A DNA stretch of 58,834 nucleotides from Marinobacter sp. (GTDB lineage Bacteria > Pseudomonadota > Gammaproteobacteria > Pseudomonadales > Oleiphilaceae), in the NCBI GenBank assembly GCA_022565395.1, contig JAIUMV010000023.1, positions 1 to 58,834 of the forward strand, written 5' to 3'. The notes beneath the pieces are model-generated. The model worked only from the letters and a program-made list of their open reading frames with translations. It was not told the origin of the DNA and made no database searches. Position numbers and translations under genes: made by a program. Of this stretch, positions 6,708-13,226 are shown piece by piece; positions within the stretch are counted from its first letter, which is position 1, and each line of letters opens with the position of its first letter.

Positions 6708-8213
6708 ATGAGCAAAATTACCCACTGTGTAGTGGTTGGGGCCGGTATTTCTGGCATCGCCGCCGCTATCAAAATGAAGCAGGCCGGTTACGACGATTTT
6801 CGCATCATCGAAAAGGCGGACCGGGTTGGCGGTACCTGGCGGGAAAACACTTACCCAGGCTGCGGTTGCGATGTGCCTTCGGCGCTGTATTCCTACTCCT
6901 TTGCGCCCAGCCACAAGTGGAGCCGCCTGTTTGCCAAGCAACCGGAAATTCTCAGCTACCTGGAAGAGGTCAGCGAGCAATTCAGCGTTGATGAGATGAT
7001 TGAGTTCAATACCGCGCTGGAGGAGGCGCGCTGGGACGAGGAGCGCCACCTGTGGGATTTGAAGGTTCGCAAAGGCAACGGCAAACGCCTCACCACCGTG
7101 CTGGCCCGCAACGTGGTATTCGCCACCGGTCCCATCACCGAGCCGCAAACGCCGGCGATTCCCGGCCTTGAGGGTTTCGAGGGGGAGATGTTCCACTCTG
7201 CCACCTGGAACCACGACTATGATCTGACCGGTAAGCGGGTCGCGGTGATTGGTACCGGGGCCTCGGCCATTCAGTTTGTGCCGGAGATCCAGCCCAAGGT
7301 GAAGGAGCTGCATGTATTCCAGCGCACCGCGCCCTGGGTACTGCCCAAGCCGGATGTGCTCCTGGGTGAGCGCAGCAAGGAAACCCTGAGGAAGCTGCCG
7401 GTGATCCAGAATGCCTGGCGCAAGGCCGTGGCAGGATCATTGAATGTGATCAATATGGGGCTGCGTAACCCGGTGGCCCTGAAACCGGTGGGCGATGCGG
7501 TCAAGCAGCTGCTCAAGGTGCAGGTCAAGGACAAGGCTCTGCGTGAGGCGGTGACCCCGGATTTTACCCTGGGCTGCAAGCGTATTCTGTTTGCCAATAA
7601 TTATTACCCGGCCCTGCAGGCGGATAACTGCAATCTGATTCCCCATGGTCTGGTGAAAGTGGATGGCAACACGGTGGTGGCGGCCAACGGTGAGCGCCAT
7701 GAGGTAGATGTGATTATCTGGGGCACGGGCTTTGAGGTTTCCCATCCGCCCATTGGCCGCCGGGTGTTCAATGCCAACGGCGAGCGCCTGTCGGATCTGT
7801 GGAAGGACTCCTCACCGGAAGCCTACCTGGGCACCAGCTTGCAGGATGTCCCCAATGCCTTTTTGGTACTGGGCCCCAATGTGCTGGTCTACGACTCGTT
7901 TATCGGCCTTGCCGAAGCGCAGTTGAACTACATTATTGATGGCCTGGAGACAGCCCGCATCAAGGGTCTCAGCAAATACACCGTCAAGCCTTCGGTGTTG
8001 CGTGCCCACAACGACAAGGTACAGAAGCACTTGCAGACCACCGTATTTAACGCCGGCGGCTGCAAGAGCTATTACCTGGACCAGAATGGCCGTAACTTCG
8101 CCGCCTGGCCCTGGTCACTGAGCGCGTTGAAAAAGCGCCTCAGTGCGTTCCCGATGCAGGATTACGACGTGGTCTATGAGGCCAAGCGTCGCTACGCGAG
8201 CAAGGCTGCCTGA
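6708..8213 (+). CDS. Flavin-containing (Baeyer-Villiger-type) monooxygenase
   Basis: This gene encodes 501 residues with AGAGG ahead of the ATG. The first FAD-binding Rossmann motif is VVVGAGISGI (residues 8-17), followed by GGTWRENTYPGCGCDVPSAL, typical of class B flavoprotein monooxygenases. Residues 157-168 (FEGEMFHSATWN) match the Baeyer-Villiger fingerprint FxGxxxHxxxW, and AVIGTGASAIQ is the NADPH Rossmann site. The family inserts oxygen into ketones using NADPH and O2, or hydroxylates hydrophobic substrates. It is the last gene of the operon and is followed by a strong terminator. The exact substrate cannot be read from sequence. Confidence 0.9.
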   Translation: MSKITHCVVVGAGISGIAAAIKMKQAGYDDFRIIEKADRVGGTWRENTYPGCGCDVPSALYSYSFAPSHKWSRLFAKQPEILSYLEEVSEQFSVDEMIEFNTALEEARWDEERHLWDLKVRKGNGKRLTTVLARNVVFATGPITEPQTPAIPGLEGFEGEMFHSATWNHDYDLTGKRVAVIGTGASAIQFVPEIQPKVKELHVFQRTAPWVLPKPDVLLGERSKETLRKLPVIQNAWRKAVAGSLNVINMGLRNPVALKPVGDAVKQLLKVQVKDKALREAVTPDFTLGCKRILFANNYYPALQADNCNLIPHGLVKVDGNTVVAANGERHEVDVIIWGTGFEVSHPPIGRRVFNANGERLSDLWKDSSPEAYLGTSLQDVPNAFLVLGPNVLVYDSFIGLAEAQLNYIIDGLETARIKGLSKYTVKPSVLRAHNDKVQKHLQTTVFNAGGCKSYYLDQNGRNFAAWPWSLSALKKRLSAFPMQDYDVVYEAKRRYASKAA

Positions 8214-8238
8214 GGCACGAACGCAACAGCAAGCCCTC

Positions 8239-8277
8239 ACGCCCCGGCCAGCTCAGCTGCCCGGGGCGTTTTGTTTC
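8239..8277 (+). terminator. Intrinsic terminator between the monooxygenase gene and convergent nirD
   Basis: The stem ACGCCCCGG/CCGGGGCGT with a 13-base loop is followed by TTTTGTTTC. It starts 25 bp after the monooxygenase stop, and its T-run reaches the nirD stop codon. A near copy stands at 4664. Confidence 0.85.
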
Positions 8278-8662
8278 AGGCGGCTTGCACTGCGGCATTG
8301 GGGGTTTTGGTGGCTGAGGCGACGGGCACTTCCAGGCGAATCAGGTCGCCGTCCAGCAGTACCGGGTAGGTTTTGACTTTGACGTTTTCATCTTCCAGGC
8401 AAACGCCGGTGCGCAGGTTGAAGTGCTCTTTGTAGAGGGGGGATGCCACCACTGGCTGCCCTTTCAGGTAGCCGGTGATGCCCCGGGCCAGTACGTTGGA
8501 GCCACTGAAGGGGTCGGTGTGGCTGATGGCGAACAGGGCCGGCAGGTGGTACGGCAGGTAGAAAATGGCCACCGGGCCGTCTTCGGTCCAGACGGCAATG
8601 CCGGAATCAGGAACCAGATCATCAACGGTGCAGACAGCTTGCCATTGGGTGCGTGGTTTCAT
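8276..8662 (-). CDS. nirD: Assimilatory nitrite reductase small subunit NirD
   Basis: This gene encodes 128 residues with a Rieske-like fold. The typical NirD order is visible: an N-terminal strand WQAVCTVDDL, then HTDPFSGSNVLARG, VVASPLYKEHFNLRTGVC, and a C-terminal strand VKTYPVLLDGDLIRLEV. As usual for NirD, the Rieske Cys-His ligands are missing. The protein partners NirB to reduce nitrite to ammonium with NADH in the cytoplasm. It lies 94 bp after nirB in the same direction. That gap holds a strong hairpin that may tune relative expression. Confidence 0.95.
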   Translation of the reverse strand: MKPRTQWQAVCTVDDLVPDSGIAVWTEDGPVAIFYLPYHLPALFAISHTDPFSGSNVLARGITGYLKGQPVVASPLYKEHFNLRTGVCLEDENVKVKTYPVLLDGDLIRLEVPVASATKTPNAAVQAA

Positions 8663-8693
8663 AGCTTCAACTCTCTCAATGTCGTGTCGGTAG

Positions 8694-8725
8694 CCCGGCT
8701 GCCGGTGGTTGTTATGGCAGCCGGG
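8694..8725 (-). other. nirB-nirD intercistronic hairpin
   Basis: The perfect 10-bp stem CCCGGCTGCC/GGCAGCCGGG has a 12-base loop and no T-run. It lies between nirB and nirD, where it could stabilise or pause the message rather than end it. Confidence 0.6.
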
Positions 8726-8756
8726 TCAAGCCTGTGTTGTCAGGGCCGGAGGCCGC

Positions 8757-11273
8757 TCAGGCGGTCTCTGTTTCCAGCAGTGGGCGGCGCTGGTCACGTT
8801 CCTGGGTCCACTGTTGCACCGGGTCTTTCTGCTCCGGGGCGTTGACGAATTCGCGGAAGCGCTTGCGTTTTTCCGGGTCTTCCACGGCGGTTTTCCATTC
8901 GCACTGGTAGGTGCCCACGATGTCTGCCATGTGCTGCTCCAGCTCGGCACCCATGCCCAGGCTGTCTTCCAGCACCACCTGTTTGAGGTAGTCCAGGCCA
9001 CCCTCCAGATTTTCCAGCCAGACGCTGGTGCGCTGCAGCCGGTCAGCAGTGCGCACGTAGAACATCAATACCCGGTCGATGGCACTGATCAGTTCCTCAT
9101 CGCTGAGATCAGTGGCGAACAGGTCAGCGTGACGGGGGCGCATACCGCCGTTACCGCAGACGTAGAGGTTCCAGCCCTTGTCGGTGGCGATAACACCAAT
9201 ATCCTTGCTCTGGGCCTCAGCACACTCCCGGGTACAGCCGGATACACCCATTTTCAGTTTGTGGGGTGAGCGCAGGCCCTTGTAGCGGTTCTCCAGGAAA
9301 ATCGCCATGCCCACGCTGTCCTGCACGCCGTAGCGGCACCAGGTGCTGCCGACACAGGACTTCACGGTACGCAAGGACTTGCCGTAGGCGTGGCCGGTTT
9401 CGAAGCCGGCGGCAATCAGCTCTTCCCAGATCAGGGGCAGCTCGCTGAGGGTGGCGCCGAACAGGTCGATACGTTGGCCACCGGTGATCTTGGTGTACAG
9501 GTCGTACTTCTTGGCCACTTCACCCAGTACGATCAGTTTGTCTGGGGTGATTTCACCGCCCGGCACCCGCGGCACGATGGAGTAGGTGCCGTTCTTCTGC
9601 ATGTTGGCCATGAAGGTGTCGTTGGTGTCCTGCAGTGGCACATGGTCGGTGGCCAGGATGTGCTCATTCCAGCAGGACGCCAGGATGGAGGCGACGGCAG
9701 GTTTGCAGATGTCACAGCCACCATGACCCACACCGTGCTGACGCAACAGGCTGCGGAAGGTGCGGATACCGTTCACTTTTATCAGGTGGAACAGCTCCTG
9801 GCGGGTATAGGGGAAGTGTTCGCAAAGATCTTTGCTGACTTCCATGCCGCGCTTTTCCAGCTCGCAGTCGACGACGTTTTTCAGCAGTGCGGTACAGCCG
9901 CCACACCCGGTGCTGGCCTTGGTGGCGGACTTGACCGCGCCCAGGTCGGTGGCACCGGCGTCAATCGCACAGCAGATGTCACCCTTGGTGACGTTATGGC
10001 AGGAACAAATGGAGGCTGTATCCGGCAGGGCATCTGGCCCCAGTGCGGGTGCGCCGCCCTGGCTTTCCGGCAGGATCAGCACTTCCGGGGAGTCTGGCAG
10101 CGTGATGCCGTTCAGGGCGTATTGCAACAAGGTGTCATAGGGGCCGTTGTCCCCTACCAGTATGGCGCCCAGTACGGCTTTGCCGTCTTCACTGATCACC
10201 AGCCGGCGGTAGATACCTGAGGCCTCATCATTGAAACGGATGTTGCGGCAGCCGGGGGTCTGGCCATGGGCATCGCCGATGGAGCCCACATCCACTCCCA
10301 GCAGCTTGAGCTTGGTGCTCATGTCGGCACCGGCAAAGGCGGCGCTGCTGTCACCATTCAGTACCGCTGACAGGGTGCGGGCCATGGTGTAACCGGGGGC
10401 CACCAGACCAAAGATCTTGTTATCCCACAGGGCGCATTCGCCGATGGCATAGACGGCACCATCGGAGGTTGCGCACTGGTCATTGACGACAATGCCGCCG
10501 CGCTCACCGATGGTCAGGCCACAGTTGCGGGCCAGGGTGTCCTGGGGGCGGATGCCGGCAGAGAACACAATCAGGTCGGTTTCCAGGTGGCTGCCATCGC
10601 TGAAGTTCATCCGCAGCCGGGCTTCTTCACCGGCGACGATTTCGGTGGTCGCTTTTTCGGTGTGCACCTGCACACCCAGGCTCTCAATCTTGCTGCGCAG
10701 CAGGGCGCCGCCGTCAGCATCCAGCTGTACGGGCATCAAGCGCGGTGCAAATTCCACCACGTGGGCTTGCACGCCGAGGCTCTTGAGAGCGTTGGCGGCT
10801 TCAAGGCCGAGCAGGCCCCCACCCACCACAACGCCGGTCTTGCCGCCGTTGGCGCTGGCGCGAATCTGATCCAGGTCCGCCAGGGTCCGGTAGACCAGAC
10901 AGTGCTCCTGGTCGTTGCCGGGAATGGGCGGCACGAAGGGGTAGGAGCCAGTCGCCAACACCAGTTGGTCGTAGCGGTAGCTGCCTTTAGGGGTGATCAC
11001 CTTGCGGCTGTCCCGGTCAATGGAGGTTACCTGCTCATCCAGGTGCAGGTCGATGCCTTGTTCGGCATACCACTCCAGTGTGCCGAGGGCCAGATCAGCG
11101 TGGGTGGCCTGGGCGAAGTATTCGGACAGGTGGACCCGGTCATAGGCCACCAGGGGCTCTTCACCAAATACCAGAATCTGGTAGTCAGCAGCAGCCGGGC
11201 TGGCGGTGAACTGTTCAAGAAAGTGGTGGCCCACCATGCCGTTGCCCACAACGATCAGCGTCTTTTTACTCAT
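8757..11273 (-). CDS. nirB: NADH-dependent assimilatory nitrite reductase large subunit NirB
   Basis: This gene encodes 838 residues starting at MSKKTLIVVGNGMVG. A longer frame upstream crosses the leader terminator and is rejected. Domains in order are an FAD/NAD(P) oxidoreductase (GNGMVG near residue 10; second Rossmann VVGGGLLGLEAA), BFD-type [2Fe-2S] cysteines (CSCHNV ... CGGC), and a sulfite/nitrite reductase domain. The siroheme/4Fe-4S cysteines are in SCVGSTWCRYG and GVSGCTRECAEAQSKD. With NirD it reduces nitrite to ammonium by six electrons. Transcription should start at the sigma-54 promoter at 11420-11435 and pass an antitermination leader. Confidence 0.96.
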   Translation of the reverse strand: MSKKTLIVVGNGMVGHHFLEQFTASPAAADYQILVFGEEPLVAYDRVHLSEYFAQATHADLALGTLEWYAEQGIDLHLDEQVTSIDRDSRKVITPKGSYRYDQLVLATGSYPFVPPIPGNDQEHCLVYRTLADLDQIRASANGGKTGVVVGGGLLGLEAANALKSLGVQAHVVEFAPRLMPVQLDADGGALLRSKIESLGVQVHTEKATTEIVAGEEARLRMNFSDGSHLETDLIVFSAGIRPQDTLARNCGLTIGERGGIVVNDQCATSDGAVYAIGECALWDNKIFGLVAPGYTMARTLSAVLNGDSSAAFAGADMSTKLKLLGVDVGSIGDAHGQTPGCRNIRFNDEASGIYRRLVISEDGKAVLGAILVGDNGPYDTLLQYALNGITLPDSPEVLILPESQGGAPALGPDALPDTASICSCHNVTKGDICCAIDAGATDLGAVKSATKASTGCGGCTALLKNVVDCELEKRGMEVSKDLCEHFPYTRQELFHLIKVNGIRTFRSLLRQHGVGHGGCDICKPAVASILASCWNEHILATDHVPLQDTNDTFMANMQKNGTYSIVPRVPGGEITPDKLIVLGEVAKKYDLYTKITGGQRIDLFGATLSELPLIWEELIAAGFETGHAYGKSLRTVKSCVGSTWCRYGVQDSVGMAIFLENRYKGLRSPHKLKMGVSGCTRECAEAQSKDIGVIATDKGWNLYVCGNGGMRPRHADLFATDLSDEELISAIDRVLMFYVRTADRLQRTSVWLENLEGGLDYLKQVVLEDSLGMGAELEQHMADIVGTYQCEWKTAVEDPEKRKRFREFVNAPEQKDPVQQWTQERDQRRPLLETETA

Positions 11274-11298
11274 GGCGGTGTTGCCTCCGGTAAAACGC

Positions 11299-11352
11299 AA
11301 AAAAGCCGGAGCATCCTGTCCCCTGAGGGAGAGATGGTCCGGCGCCAATGCC
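11299..11352 (-). promoter_or_regulatory. nirB leader: ANTAR-type hexaloop hairpin overlapping a terminator
   Basis: On the minus strand GGC-ATTGGC-GCC forms a hairpin with a six-base loop carrying A at position 1 and G at position 4, the hallmark of RNA bound by ANTAR antiterminators such as NasR/NasT. Its 3' GCC is also the start of the terminator stem GCCGGACCATC/GATGCTCCGGC, which ends in TTTTTT. The two structures therefore exclude each other. The same arrangement precedes the oxidoreductase gene at 12817. The expected first hexaloop is not clear. A seven-base-loop hairpin (GGCC-AAGGAGC-GGCC) lies upstream near 11375-11389. Confidence 0.75.
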
Positions 11353-11419
11353 AAAGTGAGAATAATTTGGTCCGGCCGCTCCTTGGCCAGGGATATTCAT
11401 GAGTTCATGACTCTAACAA

Positions 11420-11435
11420 AGCGATCTTTGTGCCA
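11420..11435 (-). promoter_or_regulatory. Sigma-54 promoter of nirBD
   Basis: TGGCAC-AAAGA-TCGCT matches the -24/-12 consensus TGGCAC-N5-TTGCW with exact GG-N10-GC spacing. It lies about 150 bp before the nirB start, leaving a leader of about 135 nt. Confidence 0.8.
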
Positions 11436-11510
11436 GTTTTAATATGTTATTTAAATCAGTTAATTAGGTTGGGCGCTGGGTTGTTTGCACGCATTAGTGG
11501 GTGGCAGAGC

Positions 11511-11536
11511 TGCCCCGCAATGGGGCAAAATGCCCC
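11511..11536. promoter_or_regulatory. Interlocked inverted repeats upstream of the nirB promoter
   Basis: TGCCCC-GCAA-TGGGGCA-AAA-TGCCCC lets the central arm pair with either flank. It lies 75-115 bp upstream of the sigma-54 promoter, where an NtrC-type activator would bind, though it does not match the NtrC consensus. It could instead end transcription of the gene on its other side. Confidence 0.4.
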
Positions 11537-11608
11537 TAATTGATGCAGTGGACGCCAGCTGGGAAACAGCTGAACAGTGTCGCCAGTTGACCGTTTACGA
11601 GGTGTGGG

Positions 11609-12817
11609 TCAGTGGGTGTCATAGGCAGCCCCAAACGCCAGGGTATGTCGCCGCTGGCTGATGTCATCGCCGCGGCGGATCTGCTCTTCGTACCAGGGGC
11701 CGTCCTGTGTTTCGCCGAACAGGACGGCGCCGGTCAGGCGGTTGTTCCTGATTAACAGGTGGCAGTAGCGATCGGTCTCGCGGTCTTGCCAGACGACCGA
11801 GTCCGTGTTTTCGTCAGGGCTGGTGGCGCCACAGGAATAGATGGGAATGCCACTGATCTTCAGTCGGGTCGCGACGGTGTCGGGTGCAAACCGACGGTCT
11901 TCTCCGCACAGGCGCCCGGCAAGCACGGCGGCTTGCCGATAGCCGGGCTCCACCAGGCCGAAGGTTTCCTCCCCCAGCTGGCAGCACTCCCCCAGCGCAT
12001 AGATACCCGGTACAGAACTTGCCAGCCCTTCATCCACCAGAATGCCCCGGTCGCAGGCCAGCCCGGTTGCCCGGGCCAGTTCTGTGCGAGGGGTAATGCC
12101 GGCAGCCACCACCACCAGATCAGTGCTGATGAGGGTGTCATCCGTCAGTTGTACCGCCCGGGCGCGCTGGCTGCCTGCAATCGACTGCGGTGATGCGCCT
12201 GTGCGGATAGTCACGCCGCGTGCGGTCAAAGCACTGGCCAGCAGCGCGCCGGCCACTGGGTCCAACTGCCGATTGAGCAGGTGGTCGCTGCGATGCAGTA
12301 CGGTGACCGCCATGCCGCGGGCGCGCAGGCCTTCAGCGGCTTCAAGGCCAAGAAAGCCACCGCCGATCACCACTGCGCGTCGGCAGCGCTGACTGACATC
12401 AATCAGGGCGCGGGTGTCCTGCAGATCGCGGAAGCCCATCACGCCGGGTAGTTGTTCACCCTCGATGCCGAGCGCTGCCGGGCGCGAGCCGGTGGCAAAC
12501 ACCAGGTCATCATACGCTGCCTGGAAACCGCTGGTGGTGGTGACCTGGCGTTGCGCCGTGTCAATGGTGGCAACAGCGTCGCCCTGATGGCAGACAATAT
12601 TACGTTCCGCGAACCAGGTGTCCGGCTTGAGCTGCACGCTGTCTTCGCTGGCCTCGCCAGCCAGCACAGAGGAAAGCAGAATACGGTTGTAGGCCGGCAC
12701 GGGTTCGCCATTGAATACCCGTATCAGCCCATAAGGGTGCTTGCGTGCTGTCAGTTCTTCCAGAAGCCGCTGTGCCACCATACCGTGACCGACTATGACC
12801 AGTCGCCGTCCGCTCAC
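11609..12817 (-). CDS. NirB-like NAD(P)H/FAD oxidoreductase, probable electron donor to nitrate reductase
   Basis: This gene encodes 402 residues from a GTG start with GGAG six bases upstream. An ATG ten codons earlier lies in the leader terminator and is rejected. The FAD motif is LVIVGHGMVAQRLLEEL at the N-terminus and the NAD motif AVVIGGGFLGLEAAEGL is near residue 150. ALGECCQLGEETFGLVEPG is the FAD-contacting segment. It resembles the first domain of NirB but lacks iron-sulfur cysteine clusters and siroheme motifs. Small proteins of this type (NasB/NasC-like) pass electrons from NAD(P)H to the catalytic subunit NasA, whose gene is divergent next door. It has its own sigma-54 promoter and antitermination leader. 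Confidence 0.85.
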   Translation of the reverse strand: MSGRRLVIVGHGMVAQRLLEELTARKHPYGLIRVFNGEPVPAYNRILLSSVLAGEASEDSVQLKPDTWFAERNIVCHQGDAVATIDTAQRQVTTTSGFQAAYDDLVFATGSRPAALGIEGEQLPGVMGFRDLQDTRALIDVSQRCRRAVVIGGGFLGLEAAEGLRARGMAVTVLHRSDHLLNRQLDPVAGALLASALTARGVTIRTGASPQSIAGSQRARAVQLTDDTLISTDLVVVAAGITPRTELARATGLACDRGILVDEGLASSVPGIYALGECCQLGEETFGLVEPGYRQAAVLAGRLCGEDRRFAPDTVATRLKISGIPIYSCGATSPDENTDSVVWQDRETDRYCHLLIRNNRLTGAVLFGETQDGPWYEEQIRRGDDISQRRHTLAFGAAYDTH

Positions 12818-12830
12818 TCTGCGCTCCCAT

Positions 12831-12886
12831 AAAAAAAGCCGGAGCATCTACTCCCTCGGCGGAAGCGATGGTCCGGCAACAATGCC
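12831..12886 (-). promoter_or_regulatory. Leader of the oxidoreductase gene: ANTAR-type hexaloop overlapping a terminator
   Basis: GGC-ATTGTT-GCC again gives a six-base loop with A1 and G4. Its 3' GCC begins the terminator GCCGGACCATC/GATGCTCCGGC followed by seven T. Sequence and architecture are conserved with the nirB leader, including the single C-C mismatch in the stem. The U-run ends 14 bases before the GTG start, so read-through directly controls translation of the gene. Confidence 0.75.
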
Positions 12887-12942
12887 AACAACGATGACGT
12901 TCGAGATTATCCGTAATCAGTAACTCGTCCTGACAGGGGGAT

Positions 12943-12958
12943 AGCTAATCCTGTGCCA
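12943..12958 (-). promoter_or_regulatory. Sigma-54 promoter of the oxidoreductase gene
   Basis: TGGCAC-AGGAT-TAGCT has exact GG-N10-GC spacing. It lies about 125 bp before the GTG start and 167 bp from the divergent nasA promoter. Confidence 0.8.
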
Positions 12959-13043
12959 ATTTTCTAACCGACTGAATAAAAAGTGTTTCTTCATCTGCTG
13001 CCGGGCTATGGGGTTGTCAGGGTGCCCCGCGATGGACCACTCT

Positions 13044-13081
13044 GCACGGTTTCGGGACGATTTTGGCTCGGCTGACCGTGC
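13044..13081. promoter_or_regulatory. Inverted repeat between two divergent sigma-54 promoters
   Basis: The arms GCACGGT and ACCGTGC are separated by 24 bp. They lie about 45 bp upstream of the nasA promoter and 85 bp upstream of the oxidoreductase promoter. A shared activator site (NtrC or similar) is possible but the match to a known operator is weak. Confidence 0.35.
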
Positions 13082-13124
13082 CGGATTAGGCAGAAGTGCT
13101 GATCTGGTGGGCGCTTGCAAAGGC

Positions 13125-13140
13125 TGGCGCTGTACTTGCT
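13125..13140 (+). promoter_or_regulatory. Sigma-54 promoter of nasA
   Basis: TGGCGC-TGTAC-TTGCT differs from TGGCAC-N5-TTGCW at one position and has exact GG-N10-GC spacing. The expected start near 13151 leaves a 75-base leader. Unlike the other two nitrogen promoters, no terminator or hexaloop follows. Confidence 0.75.
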
Positions 13141-13226
13141 TGTATTTGGGATTGGAATGTTTGAACTGGTATGTGTCAGCAGGTGGCTCAAATTCGAGGC
13201 TGCCGGGAACTGAGGATTGAAGTGCT

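Noticed and set aside
8709-11402. Plus-strand frames opposite nirB
   Set aside because: They are antisense to a clear NirB with intact cysteine motifs and contain no domain.
11340-11460. A second (P1) ANTAR hexaloop in the nirB leader
   Set aside because: The best upstream hairpin has a seven-base loop, and no matching one is visible in the other leader. Only the hairpin next to the terminator is reported with confidence.
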